DNA of 64,000 nt from CAYFNF01 sp964344485 (GTDB taxonomy: Bacteria > Patescibacteriota > Patescibacteriia > UBA9570 > XYC2-FULL-38-9), in NCBI GenBank assembly GCA_964344485.1, contig CAYFNF010000001.1, positions 186,001 to 250,000 of the forward strand. The letters run 5' to 3'. Shown one piece after another: positions 21,726 to 31,214 of the stretch. The translations under genes were made by a program, and so were the position numbers. Numbering within the stretch: the stretch's first letter is position 1; every line of letters starts with the position of its first letter. The notes under the pieces are model-generated. The model had not been told where the DNA came from and searched no databases. It saw nothing but the letters and a program-made list of their open reading frames with translations.

Positions 21726-24686
21726 CTAATTCGGTCGATTTCTCGGTGGCATGAAGAAGAAGCCGGTGTATCGTGGATTTCGTTTCTCAACTTTTCTTTC
21801 TGCTCGGTTATACTTCCACGCTTTTCTTTGGTAATCAATGCCGTCTCGAATTGGATGAGTAAACATTGCAGCTGCAATTTTGAATTGGGTGAATACTATG
21901 TGACGACGTTCACGTATATGCGGGCTGATTCGAATCATTGCTTGAAGTAGATCATCATCTTTGGATCGCGTATACGCTTCCCAGTAGGCATCCAGAGCTT
22001 CATCGTATCGTTCTTGTTTTTCACGGAGTTCTCCGAGCTTGCTTATCACTGTATATCCTTCTGAGTTGAGCTCTAAGGCGCGCGCCATTCGTGCAACTGC
22101 TTCATTGGTTCGTCCGCAATCCATGAGTGCGATGCTGTGTCGTGCATATATATCTCCACGAGGGTACTGTGAGAGTTCGGGTGCGTCATCAACTGATTCT
22201 TCATATATCTCTATTGCTCGAGCGTACTCTTGCTCTGCTCCTTCGAATTGTTCCAGATGCATCATTGCTCCGGCGAGGAATTGATGTGCATACTGGTGAT
22301 CTGGTTGTTGCTTCAGCACTCGTTCAAACTCTACTGCTGCTTCTTCATACCGTCGTTGATTATATAACCACGTTCCGTAGTGGTGTCGCAGTTCAGCATT
22401 ATCTGGAGTTAATTCTAGCGCGCAATCATAATAAAACCGTGCATAATCATGTTCTTGCACTGCGAGCATGTCCGCTATCCTGCTTGCGAGACCAGCATTC
22501 TCTCGATCACTTTTGAACGCTTCCATTAATTCATATATTGCCTCGATTTGATTCGCTTGGTCGCGATTGTCTCTCCGTAATAGGAGATTCGCTAATCCTG
22601 TGTGTAGTTCTGGTGCATTATCTGCTTCTAGCGCTTGTCGAAATTTCGCTTCAGCAACAGCAAGAGAGGCTTGATAGTCTTCTGCACGCTCTAAGCGAGA
22701 AAGCGTAAATGCAAGATGCATTTCGTGGAACGGAGATTCTGGCTCTTCTTCAATAGCTTCTCTATACAACCGTTCTGCTTCTCTATACGCTGCAGCAGCT
22801 TCCTCGGTCTGTTTTGTTTCCCTTAAACATCCACCCAATCTGTTATAGAGAGAAGGATTGCTTGGATCCAACGCAATGGCGTGACGTAGTTCTATAATCG
22901 CTTGCTCTGTAGCCTCGATCCGCTCTAGTGTTGATGCATAGTTCCACCGTAATTCCGCGTTGTCCGGTAGCAGCTCGACAGCTTTTTGCATTGCTATGCA
23001 TGATTCTTTATTTTGTCCTTCTTCTTGAAGGAACGTTGAAGTCCATTCTAGTACATCTATCTGTTGGCCAGTTTTGGGATCAAATGCAGTCACATGTGGA
23101 CGCTCTGTACTGAACCATGGAACTCTCTCTTCATACGCATCCTGGCTTAACCTAAACCGAATTGCTTTTCTCTCTGAAGAGTCGCGTGCAATCTCTCCGA
23201 TCTCTGCAACTGTTGCATCTTGGACCATGTCATCCGTGAGTTCTCCATTGGTACGAGAGGTGAGCATATCGTGCCAACGCACTTTGCCGTCTGATGTTAC
23301 TAATAACATGAGCGCGTGGCCAGGAACGTTTACATGTAAGTGGTCAATACCGATCTCTTCAAGAAACGCACTGCCGAGAATGGATGCGCCTACACAGTTC
23401 AACTCTTGTTGCTCCAGCATGCGCGCAGGATTTGCTGCACGTCGTTGGTATCGGTAAGATCCAACGATTTGTTGAATCCGCTCTGCATACTGTTGTTCTA
23501 GCGCAGCTGTTACTTCATCGTTACCGGCTTCGCGGGCAGCAAGAATACTTGCTCTCATTTGATCAACACCAATGGCTTCGCGTAGCGTGTCGCGTTTTCT
23601 ATCCAGTTCAATACCAAGTGCTTCAAGTCGTTCATCAACAGATTCATACCCCATTCCATTTATTAGCATCTCCACTCCTCTATCAAATAACGCGGTGTGC
23701 GCTTCTCGCTCTGGCATGCGCATAGTGCTTCGAGTGCGGTCATCAACGGTCTGTTGAAGACGGGCAAACGGCCCCCTTCTCTCTGCCCACGGCTCAGCAG
23801 CTGTTACTTTACGGCTCGGCTCCCGATCCATCGCAGCAAACAGTATTCTAATAATACGATCTCGATGTTCGTTTAATTTGTCCTGAGGGATTTCATCATC
23901 CGGTCCTAGCTTGAGACGACGACGCAATTTTCGTAACTGTTTCTGGTAGACTTCTGATCCGAGTAACCATTCGTCGACTTCTTGCTCTTCCTCAGGTGTC
24001 AGCTCTTGTTGCGCGATGGTTCGAAGCCCCTGTTCAAGGGTTTCTTGTTGATCATGGCCAAGCAGATTACTACCGTAGCGATAGAATTCATATGCAAAAT
24101 CTGTTGCAAGCGGCATGTGTTCATCTGTGACATGAAATCGACCTGCCATATAGATACCTGCATTACGGAACATGCGCCCAAGCTCTTGTAGTTGCTCGAA
24201 CCGTTGTTCCCGTAAGTCCGGCTCATCTGCGTAGGTATCGTGATCGATTGCTTGGATAATTCGAAGGAGTTCATGCGGTTGGACATCCTTTGGAATAAAT
24301 AAATTTTGTTCTGGGGGAGACCGTCGCGATACCTCTTCTACTAGGGGAGTGCCTGGTTCTTCTGGAAGCGGAGCGATATCATCATCTCCTAATGTTGGCG
24401 GATCTTCATCAGATTCGTCTGCAGGCGTGTCGAACAGCGCTTCTAATGTCGGCCGGTCATCATCCTGTACCTCAACTGGAGAGACGTTTTCTTGTGGCAC
24501 AGGCTCGAGCAGCGCATCTAGTCCACCGCGCTCATCCCACTCTTCTCTATCCATGAATTGTGGCCTGATTGAGTCGTTCACTTCGCACCACTTTGTAAAA
24601 AAAGACCGAAGAGGGGCGATATTAGCGAATCTGCGCCCTTCTTGCGCTGCGAGTGGCTCGTGAAATGTTGGTGTATACTCTGACAT
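21726..24686 (-). CDS. Large transglutaminase-like and TPR-repeat protein
   Basis: 986 residues. Residues 1-130 are acidic and low-complexity. A transglutaminase-like core lies at about 415-495: ELNCVGASILGSAF (Cys), VPGHALMLLV (His) and VRWHDML (Asp). The C-terminal half is a run of TPR units (about 560-940) with alternating patterns such as AELRWNYASTLERI and AELRHHYGTWLYNQRRYEEA. No signal peptide or membrane segment is seen. The protease-like domain joined to a scaffold suggests protein processing or assembly, an inference. It is convergent with the ATP-grasp-like gene, 2 bp apart. Confidence 0.7.
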   Translation of the reverse strand: MSEYTPTFHEPLAAQEGRRFANIAPLRSFFTKWCEVNDSIRPQFMDREEWDERGGLDALLEPVPQENVSPVEVQDDDRPTLEALFDTPADESDEDPPTLGDDDIAPLPEEPGTPLVEEVSRRSPPEQNLFIPKDVQPHELLRIIQAIDHDTYADEPDLREQRFEQLQELGRMFRNAGIYMAGRFHVTDEHMPLATDFAYEFYRYGSNLLGHDQQETLEQGLRTIAQQELTPEEEQEVDEWLLGSEVYQKQLRKLRRRLKLGPDDEIPQDKLNEHRDRIIRILFAAMDREPSRKVTAAEPWAERRGPFARLQQTVDDRTRSTMRMPEREAHTALFDRGVEMLINGMGYESVDERLEALGIELDRKRDTLREAIGVDQMRASILAAREAGNDEVTAALEQQYAERIQQIVGSYRYQRRAANPARMLEQQELNCVGASILGSAFLEEIGIDHLHVNVPGHALMLLVTSDGKVRWHDMLTSRTNGELTDDMVQDATVAEIGEIARDSSERKAIRFRLSQDAYEERVPWFSTERPHVTAFDPKTGQQIDVLEWTSTFLQEEGQNKESCIAMQKAVELLPDNAELRWNYASTLERIEATEQAIIELRHAIALDPSNPSLYNRLGGCLRETKQTEEAAAAYREAERLYREAIEEEPESPFHEMHLAFTLSRLERAEDYQASLAVAEAKFRQALEADNAPELHTGLANLLLRRDNRDQANQIEAIYELMEAFKSDRENAGLASRIADMLAVQEHDYARFYYDCALELTPDNAELRHHYGTWLYNQRRYEEAAVEFERVLKQQPDHQYAHQFLAGAMMHLEQFEGAEQEYARAIEIYEESVDDAPELSQYPRGDIYARHSIALMDCGRTNEAVARMARALELNSEGYTVISKLGELREKQERYDEALDAYWEAYTRSKDDDLLQAMIRISPHIRERRHIVFTQFKIAAAMFTHPIRDGIDYQRKAWKYNRAERKVEKRNPRYTGFFFMPPRNRPN

Positions 24687-24706
24687 TGATATACGAATTA
24701 CTGTAT

Positions 24707-24735
24707 ATTGTACTGTATTTATTTTAATTTGTCAA
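24707..24735 (-). promoter_or_regulatory. Promoter of the transglutaminase/TPR gene
   Basis: Minus strand: TTGACA (24730-24735), 17-bp spacer, TACAAT (24707-24712), about 20 bp before the ATG. Confidence 0.7.
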
Positions 24736-24871
24736 GTTATAATAGGGCATAAATAGCCTTTTTTGCTAATATTAGCGCTTCTGTTTTCCACATTCCGTTC
24801 ACACGCGTAAATATTGATCAAAAAAAAGAATTCTTATATAATCATTCAGGTTTGTGTTAGCGCGTTTCTAC

Positions 24872-24900
24872 TTGACAGCTTAATACAAACACACTATCGT
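24872..24900 (+). promoter_or_regulatory. Promoter of tuf
   Basis: TTGACA (24872-24877), 17-bp spacer, TATCGT (24895-24900). The 60-nt leader is AT-rich with no SD. Bases 24736-24871 show nothing else beyond AT-rich sequence. Confidence 0.6.
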
Positions 24901-24967
24901 TACCTTTGCTTTGCGAACAAGCAATTCAATTATTTTATCTATTTAATAAAATTATTTACAAGTATTT

Positions 24968-26158
24968 ATGGCAGAAAAGTTCGATCGATCAAAAACGCAT
25001 GTGAATGTTGGAACCATTGGTCACGTTGATCATGGAAAGACAACATTGACAGCTGCTATCTTGGCAGTTTCTGGTGCACAGGGAAAAGCTGCGCAAGATA
25101 AGAAATTTGAGGACATTGATAACGCGCCAGAAGAGAAAGAACGCGGAATCACTATTAACACCGCACACGTTGAGTATGAGACTGATACACGTCACTATGC
25201 TCACGTTGACTGTCCAGGGCACGCAGACTACGTAAAGAACATGATTACCGGTGCCGCACAGATGGACGGAGCAATTTTAGTTGTGTCAGCAACTGACGGT
25301 CCTATGCCTCAGACTCGAGAGCACATCTTACTAGCACGTCAGGTGGGTGTTCCATCAATTGTGGTGTTCTTGAACAAATGTGATCAAGTAGAAGATGAAG
25401 AGCTTCTTACACTAGTAGAAGTTGAGATTCGCGAACTGCTCAGTAAATACGAATTCCCTGGCGATGAGATTCCTATCATTCGCGGTTCCGCACTGAAAGC
25501 TGTAGAGAATCCAACTGATGAAGAAGCTGCAAAACCTATTGCTGAATTACTGAAAGCAGTTGATGAGTATATCCCAGCACCGGAACGTGATGTAGACAAA
25601 GACTACCTCATGCCTATTGAAGATATCTTCTCTATCGAAGGTCGTGGAACAGTGGTTACTGGTCGTATCGAACGCGGTAAAGTACAAGTGAATGAAGAGA
25701 TTGAGATCGTTGGACTGCGCGACACCACCAAGACAGTGGTAACTGGTGTTGAGATGTTTAACAAACAGCTAGACGAAGGAATGGCAGGAGATAACGCAGG
25801 TATTCTTCTTCGCGGAACCAAGAAAGATGAAGTAGAGCGTGGGCAAGTACTTGCAAAACCAGGAACCATTACTCCGCATACAGAATTCGAAACAGAGGTA
25901 TACGTTCTATCAAAAGAAGAAGGCGGACGATCTACACCATTCACTAAAGGATACAAACCACAGTTCTATATGAGAACCACTGATGTTACTGGAGAGGTTG
26001 AGCTTCCTGAAGGAACTGAGATGGTAATGCCTGGCGACACTGTGAGCTTCAAAGTAAAACTTGGAAAACCTATTGCTATGGAAGAGAAGCAACGATTCGC
26101 TATTCGTGAAGGCGGAAAGACTGTCGCATCAGGAGTTATTACTAAAATTATTGCATAA
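24968..26158 (+). CDS. tuf: Elongation factor Tu
   Basis: 396 residues, usual length. GHVDHGKTTL (G1), RGITINTAHVEYET (switch I), DCPGHADYVKNM (G3), NKCDQVEDEEL (G4), GSALKA (G5). It delivers aminoacyl-tRNA to the ribosome. Own promoter and terminator, in front of the S10 operon. Confidence 0.98.
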   Translation: MAEKFDRSKTHVNVGTIGHVDHGKTTLTAAILAVSGAQGKAAQDKKFEDIDNAPEEKERGITINTAHVEYETDTRHYAHVDCPGHADYVKNMITGAAQMDGAILVVSATDGPMPQTREHILLARQVGVPSIVVFLNKCDQVEDEELLTLVEVEIRELLSKYEFPGDEIPIIRGSALKAVENPTDEEAAKPIAELLKAVDEYIPAPERDVDKDYLMPIEDIFSIEGRGTVVTGRIERGKVQVNEEIEIVGLRDTTKTVVTGVEMFNKQLDEGMAGDNAGILLRGTKKDEVERGQVLAKPGTITPHTEFETEVYVLSKEEGGRSTPFTKGYKPQFYMRTTDVTGEVELPEGTEMVMPGDTVSFKVKLGKPIAMEEKQRFAIREGGKTVASGVITKIIA

Positions 26159-26169
26159 ATAGCTTGAAT

Positions 26170-26203
26170 GCCCGTTTCCCGGTCTCGGGAAGCGGGCTTC
26201 TCT
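26170..26203 (+). terminator. Intrinsic terminator of tuf
   Basis: GCCCGTTTCCC pairs with GGGAAGCGGGC around GGTCTC, followed by TTCTCTATT. Confidence 0.6.
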
Positions 26204-26222
26204 ATTCGCTCTTTACTAACAC

Positions 26223-26588
26223 ATGCCAACAGCAACCAAGAAAAAAGCATCCAAAGCCACTGATTCTAACGAAGCAGAAATTTCGACAAAGGTTCGTGTA
26301 AAGATTCGGGCATACGATAATAAGATTATCGATAAGTCGACCAAGACCATTATCGATTCAGCGCTTCGCACTGGAGCAAATATTATCGGCCCTGTTCCTC
26401 TACCAACTGAGAAGAAGAAGTACACCGTCCTGAAGTCCACGTTCGTGCACAAGAACTCTCGTGATCAGTATGAAATGCGGGTGCACAAACGCTTGATTGA
26501 TATCATTAATCCGTCTGCAAAGACGATTGATGCATTGTCCAACTTGAACTTGCCTGCTGGCGTAGACATCGAGATCAAGATGATGTAG
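26223..26588 (+). CDS. rpsJ: Small ribosomal subunit protein uS10
   Basis: 121 residues. The core (VRVKIRAYDNKIIDKSTK, GPVPLPTEKKKYTVL, HKNSRDQYEMRVHKR) is preceded by about 22 extra residues rich in Lys, Ala and Ser. It is the first gene of the S10 cluster but is separated from rplC by a 250-nt structured leader. Confidence 0.96.
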   Translation: MPTATKKKASKATDSNEAEISTKVRVKIRAYDNKIIDKSTKTIIDSALRTGANIIGPVPLPTEKKKYTVLKSTFVHKNSRDQYEMRVHKRLIDIINPSAKTIDALSNLNLPAGVDIEIKMM

Positions 26589-26600
26589 GACGTCTGCGGC

Positions 26601-26835
26601 AGCGTTCAGTGTAAACTGAATGCTACCGTGTACGTTGTACACACAGCGTTTCTCCTAGGTGAAGGGGAATGATCCATATCACAAGATGCTATGGATATCG
26701 TTCGTTCGCTATGAGAAATAGATAGAAGTTTTAACACCTCACATTCACAGCTAATTGACTTGAAAGAGTCGTGGTTCGTCCGAATCAATCTTGTGGTGAG
26801 TACGAATGGCGACTTTTTTGTCGCTTACAAGTCAA
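26601..26835 (+). promoter_or_regulatory. Structured leader upstream of rplC
   Basis: Consecutive hairpins: 26601-26624 (10 bp, GTAA loop), 26628-26642 (GTGTAC/GTACAC), 26650-26669 (TTCTCC/GGGGAA), 26672-26696 (ATCCATA/TATGGAT) and 26809-26824 (GCGAC/GTCGC). TTGACTTG (26755-26762) pairs with CAAGTCAA (26828-26835), ending 4 nt before the rplC ATG. That last helix could hide the ribosome entry region. Such a leader fits autoregulation by an S10-operon protein. No terminator follows, so control is likely translational. Confidence 0.55.
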
Positions 26836-26839
26836 ATAT

Positions 26840-27460
26840 ATGAAATTTATTGTCGCACGAAAAATTGAAATGAGTCAGGAATACGCTGAAGATGGTACCG
26901 TTGCACCGGTGACTGTTCTTGAAGCTGGTCCAGTAGTGGTGACACAAGTAAAGACTCAAGAGAAAGATGGATACACTGCAGTACAGGTTGGTTTTGGAAC
27001 GCGAAAGAAAAAGAATATTTCAAAATCAGTACAAGGACATGTAAAAGACCTTGGTTCATTTGAGTTGTTACATGAGTTTCGTGTGCCAGAAGATGCGTCA
27101 TATGAACGAGGGCAAGAGATTGCAGTAAAAGAGTTCGAAGTTGGAGAAAAAGTTGATGCAACAGGCGTTTCAATCGGAAGAGGATTTGCTGGAGTAGTGA
27201 AGCGTCACGGTTTTCACGGATCACCAGCATCACACGGTCATAAAGATCAGCTGCGTATGCCAGGTTCTATCGGTGCACAAGACCCTCAACATGTATTTAA
27301 AGGAACGCGAATGGGCGGACAGATGGGGTCAGAGAAGGTGATAACAAAGAATCTTGAAGTCATGAGCATTGATGAAAAGAATAACCGCATGTCAGTAAAA
27401 GGAGCAGTACCGGGCAGCAATGGTTCTATTGTATACATTCAATTAGCAAAGAACGCGTAA
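26840..27460 (+). CDS. rplC: Large ribosomal subunit protein uL3
   Basis: 206 residues from ATG at 26840; the open frame to 26771 runs through leader hairpins. Contains KRHGFHGSPASHGHKDQLRM and GTRMGGQMGSE, the loop that reaches the peptidyl-transferase centre. The glutamine of the methylated GQ motif is present (GGQMG). Confidence 0.96.
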   Translation: MKFIVARKIEMSQEYAEDGTVAPVTVLEAGPVVVTQVKTQEKDGYTAVQVGFGTRKKKNISKSVQGHVKDLGSFELLHEFRVPEDASYERGQEIAVKEFEVGEKVDATGVSIGRGFAGVVKRHGFHGSPASHGHKDQLRMPGSIGAQDPQHVFKGTRMGGQMGSEKVITKNLEVMSIDEKNNRMSVKGAVPGSNGSIVYIQLAKNA

Positions 27461-27464
27461 TTAT

Positions 27465-28094
27465 ATGCCAAAAGTAGCAGTGTACAATTCAAAAGGTGAG
27501 TCTGCAGGCGAGATGAGCTTGGATGACGCAGTATTTGCTGTTGAAATCGACCCAGCGCTAGTTCAGTTTGTGATGAATGCACAACGAGCAAACGCACATG
27601 TTCCATTTGCACATACCAAAGGAAGAAAAGAGATTCGTGGTGGTGGAAGAAAACCATGGAGACAGAAAGGCACTGGTAATGCTCGCCACGGTTCTATCCG
27701 ATCTCCGTTATGGCGTGGTGGAGGAGTGACGTTTGGTCCAACCAACGCTCGCAATCAAGCAAAGAAGGTAAACAAGAAGGAACGTCGAGCCGCATTACGT
27801 ATGGTCCTCTCAGACAAAGTTGCAGAGAAAGCGTTTATTGTGGTGGAATCCCTGAAGGATACAGAAGGCAAGACCAAAAACCTCGCAACAGTATTACAGA
27901 AGCTACCAGCAAAAGAGAAATCTACCCTTATTGCTGTAAATGAAAAGGATGCTGCACTTACTCGCGCAGCGCAGAATATTCCCAAAGTGAATACTGTACT
28001 CGCTGATTCATTAAATGTATTAGATCTATTGCAGTATCAGTATGTGGTGATTGATAAAGCAGGCGTGGAAACGCTTTCATCTCTATTGAAATAA
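27465..28094 (+). CDS. rplD: Large ribosomal subunit protein uL4
   Basis: 209 residues. Has the extended loop GGGRKPWRQKGTGNARHGSIRSPLWRGGG-like region (27635 onward) that lines the exit tunnel. In E. coli L4 autoregulates the S10 operon, so it is a candidate ligand for the leader before rplC. Four bp after rplC. Confidence 0.96.
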   Translation: MPKVAVYNSKGESAGEMSLDDAVFAVEIDPALVQFVMNAQRANAHVPFAHTKGRKEIRGGGRKPWRQKGTGNARHGSIRSPLWRGGGVTFGPTNARNQAKKVNKKERRAALRMVLSDKVAEKAFIVVESLKDTEGKTKNLATVLQKLPAKEKSTLIAVNEKDAALTRAAQNIPKVNTVLADSLNVLDLLQYQYVVIDKAGVETLSSLLK

Positions 28095-28098
28095 CGTT

Positions 28099-28626
28099 AT
28101 GAAATTTTTTGACCGATTCAAGAAAAGCAAGAAGACTCCATTACAAGGTGCTCCAGTAGAGGATCAGGTTGTTGATGAAGAGAAGAAAGAGAAGCCAGAG
28201 AAAAGCGATGCTCCAAAGAAAAAGGATGAAAAGCCTAAGAAAAAGGATGAAAAGAAAGAGAAGAAAGAAAAAGAGCAAGCAGAAAAGAAGAAGAAAGAAG
28301 CAAAGGAAGAAAAGAAGAAGAAAGAGAAGGAACGAGATCTGAAAGATACTAAAGGAGCACATCGCGTATTAATTCAACCGATCATTACCGAGAAAGCGAC
28401 GATTACAGGCACGTATGTATTTCAAGTTGATGCGAATGCAAATAAGAATGAGGTAAAGAAGGCGATACATCGTGTATACGGCATCACACCGCTGCATGTC
28501 AGAATCATCAATGTGAAGGGGAAAGCAGTGCGCTGGAACTATCGAAGCGGCCAGCAGAAGTCATGGAAGAAAGCGATTGTACGGTTACCGAAAGGAGAGA
28601 CTATTAACGTCTACGAAGGAACATAA
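28099..28626 (+). CDS. rplW: Large ribosomal subunit protein uL23 with long charged N-terminal extension
   Basis: 175 residues. Only the last 90 or so are L23 (RVLIQPIITEKAT, NKNEVKKAIHRVYGI, KGKAVRWN). The first 85 are almost pure Lys, Glu and Asp, with repeated KKDEKPKKKDEK. The tail would lie near the polypeptide exit, where L23 contacts SRP and trigger factor. Confidence 0.94.
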   Translation: MKFFDRFKKSKKTPLQGAPVEDQVVDEEKKEKPEKSDAPKKKDEKPKKKDEKKEKKEKEQAEKKKKEAKEEKKKKEKERDLKDTKGAHRVLIQPIITEKATITGTYVFQVDANANKNEVKKAIHRVYGITPLHVRIINVKGKAVRWNYRSGQQKSWKKAIVRLPKGETINVYEGT

Positions 28627-28628
28627 GT

Positions 28629-29471
28629 ATGGGAGTGAAAGTATATAAACCAACATCAGCAGGACGACGCCTCTCTTCAGGTGACGATTTTTCCGATATT
28701 ACAAAAAAGGCTCCTGAGAAAGCACTCACTGCACCACTGAAAAAGAAAGCTGGAAGAAACAATCAAGGTAAGATTACGGTTCGTCATCGTGGTGGTGGGG
28801 CAAAACGCCGATATCGCGTGGTGGATTTCAAGCAACAGCGCATTGATGATCCAGCAGAGGTGTTAGCAATTGAATATGATCCAAACCGATCAGCTCGCAT
28901 TGCACTGATTCAGTATAGGAACCAGGATAAAGCATATATTCTAGCTGCAGACGGAATGAAAGTTGGTGATACTATTGTGTGTACTGACAACGCAGTTGAT
29001 TTAAACCCAGGTAATCGCATGCCGTTGAAACATATCCCATCAGGAACGCTGGTCCATAATGTAGAGTTAGTACCTGGACGAGGCGGATCTATTGTTCGCT
29101 CCGCAGGATCTAGCGCAACGGTCATGTCAGCTGATGCTGGATTCGTGATCATGAAGCTCGCTTCTGGAGAAGTGCGAAAGATAGACGAGCGTTGCCGAGC
29201 ATCTATCGGAAAAGCATCAAACCCAGATTGGGGAAATATCCGATGGGGGAAAGCAGGAAGAATGAGAAACCGTGGCCGACGACCAAGTGTTCGTGGTAAA
29301 GCAATGAATCCAGTAGATCACCCGCACGGTGGCGGTGAAGGCAGCCAGCCAATCGGTATGAAACATCCAAAGACCCCGCAAGGGAAACCTGCGCTTGGTG
29401 TGAAGACACGCAAAAAGAACAAAGAGTCAGATGCATATATAATTAGCGGAAGAAAAAAACGTAAGAAGTAA
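28629..29471 (+). CDS. rplB: Large ribosomal subunit protein uL2
   Basis: 280 residues. GRNNQGKITVRHRGGGAKR at the N-terminal side and the C-terminal VDHPHGGGEGSQPIG with the conserved His. It stabilises the peptidyl-transferase centre. Two bp after rplW. Confidence 0.97.
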   Translation: MGVKVYKPTSAGRRLSSGDDFSDITKKAPEKALTAPLKKKAGRNNQGKITVRHRGGGAKRRYRVVDFKQQRIDDPAEVLAIEYDPNRSARIALIQYRNQDKAYILAADGMKVGDTIVCTDNAVDLNPGNRMPLKHIPSGTLVHNVELVPGRGGSIVRSAGSSATVMSADAGFVIMKLASGEVRKIDERCRASIGKASNPDWGNIRWGKAGRMRNRGRRPSVRGKAMNPVDHPHGGGEGSQPIGMKHPKTPQGKPALGVKTRKKNKESDAYIISGRKKRKK

Positions 29472-29475
29472 GTAT

Positions 29476-29823
29476 ATGGGAAGAAGTCTAAAAAAAGGAC
29501 CATTTGTTGATCCAAAGTTACTAAAGAAAGTTCAAACTGCACAACAGTCCAAGTCCAAGGATCCGATTAAAACGTGGTCACGAGCATCGACGATTGTTCC
29601 AGATATGATTGGATTATCTTTCTTAGTTCATAACGGCAAGGATTTTATTCAGGTGGACGTTGTAGAGAATATGGTCGGTCATAAGCTTGGAGAATTTGCA
29701 CCAACACGGAATTTCAGAGGGCATGGTGGTCGTATGGCGAAAGAGCAAGCAATGGCAGAAGCTTCTGCTGCTAAAGCAGACCTTGCAAAAGCACAAGAAT
29801 CATTACAAGAGTCAAAAGAGTAA
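29476..29823 (+). CDS. rpsS: Small ribosomal subunit protein uS19
   Basis: 115 residues. MGRSLKKGPFVDPKLLKKV, WSRASTIVPDMIG, HKLGEFAPTRNFRGHGG define S19. About 25 extra C-terminal residues form an Ala/Lys/Glu helix. Confidence 0.96.
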   Translation: MGRSLKKGPFVDPKLLKKVQTAQQSKSKDPIKTWSRASTIVPDMIGLSFLVHNGKDFIQVDVVENMVGHKLGEFAPTRNFRGHGGRMAKEQAMAEASAAKADLAKAQESLQESKE

Positions 29824-29832
29824 TTTGTATAT

Positions 29833-30351
29833 ATGAAAGTTCGCGCAACAGCAAAATTTGTCAGAATATCTCCACGGAAAGCACGACTGGTGATTGACCA
29901 AGTGCGTGGTGTTTCTATTGCAGAAGCAGAGCGTACATTACAGTTCATGAACAAGAAAGCAGCAGAGCCAGTATTGAAGCTAATTAAATCTGCGGTTGCG
30001 AATGCTGAGCACAATAATAAACAGAAGAAAGAACACCTCTATATTGCAGAGATTACAGCAAATGATGGATTTACTATGAAGCGATGGAGACCACGCGCGT
30101 TCGGGCGTGCAACCAAGATTCGAAAACGAACGACTCACCTGACAGTGGTGCTAGATGAGACTGAAGAGTATAAGCAGGAGGCAGCAGCAAAAGCAAAGAA
30201 GGCTAAGAAAACAGCAAAGGCAAAGAAAGAGAGTGCTACGAAGAAGCCAGAAGCAAAGAAAGAAGAGAAAAAGCCTACAGCAAAGAAGAAACAAGCAAGT
30301 CCAGCAGCAGATAGTAAGAAAGAGAAGAAAGAAACTACTAAAAAGAAATAA
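29833..30351 (+). CDS. rplV: Large ribosomal subunit protein uL22 with lysine/alanine-rich C-terminus
   Basis: 172 residues. The L22 core is residues 1-110 (RISPRKARLVIDQVRG, NDGFTMKRWRPRAFGRA). The last 55-60 residues are Lys/Ala-rich repeats (KKAKKTAKAKKES) similar to a histone-like tail. Confidence 0.95.
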   Translation: MKVRATAKFVRISPRKARLVIDQVRGVSIAEAERTLQFMNKKAAEPVLKLIKSAVANAEHNNKQKKEHLYIAEITANDGFTMKRWRPRAFGRATKIRKRTTHLTVVLDETEEYKQEAAAKAKKAKKTAKAKKESATKKPEAKKEEKKPTAKKKQASPAADSKKEKKETTKKK

Positions 30352-30362
30352 TTCACTATATC

Positions 30363-31211
30363 ATGGGACAGAAAGTCAATCCACGATCATTCAGAACAAC
30401 TACAACGTATCGTATCCCGTCACGCTGGTTTGCGACACACCAAGATTACGCACGAAACCTTCAGATCGATACTGAGCTTCGACGCATCATCAAGAAGAAA
30501 TTCAAGGATGGCGGTGTTGCACGTGTTGAGATTGAACGAGCAACTGGTGAGATTACGATTATTGTTTATACATCAAAACCAGGTGTAGTGATTGGACGTG
30601 GGGGGTCATTAATTGATGAGCTGAAAGCACAGATTAAAAAGCAGTTCTATGGAAGCGTCAAGATGAAGGTGAATGTCAATATTCAAGAAGTTGCAGATCC
30701 GGATTTAAATGCAGAGATTATCTACCAATCGATTCGTGATCAAATTGAGCAACGTGTTCCGTTCCGTCGCGCAATTAAGCGGTCTATGGAGCAAGTGATG
30801 CGTGCTGGGGCAAAAGGATGCAGAATTCAAGTTGCTGGACGATTGAACGGTGTCGAAATCGCGAGAACAGAGACTATTTCTGAAGGACGACTACCGTTAC
30901 ATACGCTGCGCGCTAATATTGATTACTCTCGTGGTGTTGCACATACGATTTACGGTGTCATCGGTATTAAAGTGTGGATCTATACCGGTGATGTATTTGG
31001 AGAGATGCCAGAGGCAGTAGAAAAGAAGAAGAAACAGAAGAAGAAACCGAAACGTCGACCACGAAAGAAGCGATTACAGACTGACGGCAAGAAGACCATT
31101 CTGCGAAAGAAGTCTGAGGTTGATAAAGAGAAGACCGCAGTAAGTGGAGAAGCGAAGAAACCTGCTGCGAAGAAAAAAGAAATAACAGCTAAGAAAAAGA
31201 GTGATAAGTAG
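30363..31211 (+). CDS. rpsC: Small ribosomal subunit protein uS3
   Basis: 282 residues, longer than the usual 210-235. KH domain GVVIGRGGSLIDELKAQI, second domain RVPFRRAIKRSMEQVMRAGAKG. The final 65 residues are Lys/Arg-rich. Confidence 0.96.
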   Translation: MGQKVNPRSFRTTTTYRIPSRWFATHQDYARNLQIDTELRRIIKKKFKDGGVARVEIERATGEITIIVYTSKPGVVIGRGGSLIDELKAQIKKQFYGSVKMKVNVNIQEVADPDLNAEIIYQSIRDQIEQRVPFRRAIKRSMEQVMRAGAKGCRIQVAGRLNGVEIARTETISEGRLPLHTLRANIDYSRGVAHTIYGVIGIKVWIYTGDVFGEMPEAVEKKKKQKKKPKRRPRKKRLQTDGKKTILRKKSEVDKEKTAVSGEAKKPAAKKKEITAKKKSDK

Positions 31212-31214
31212 TAT

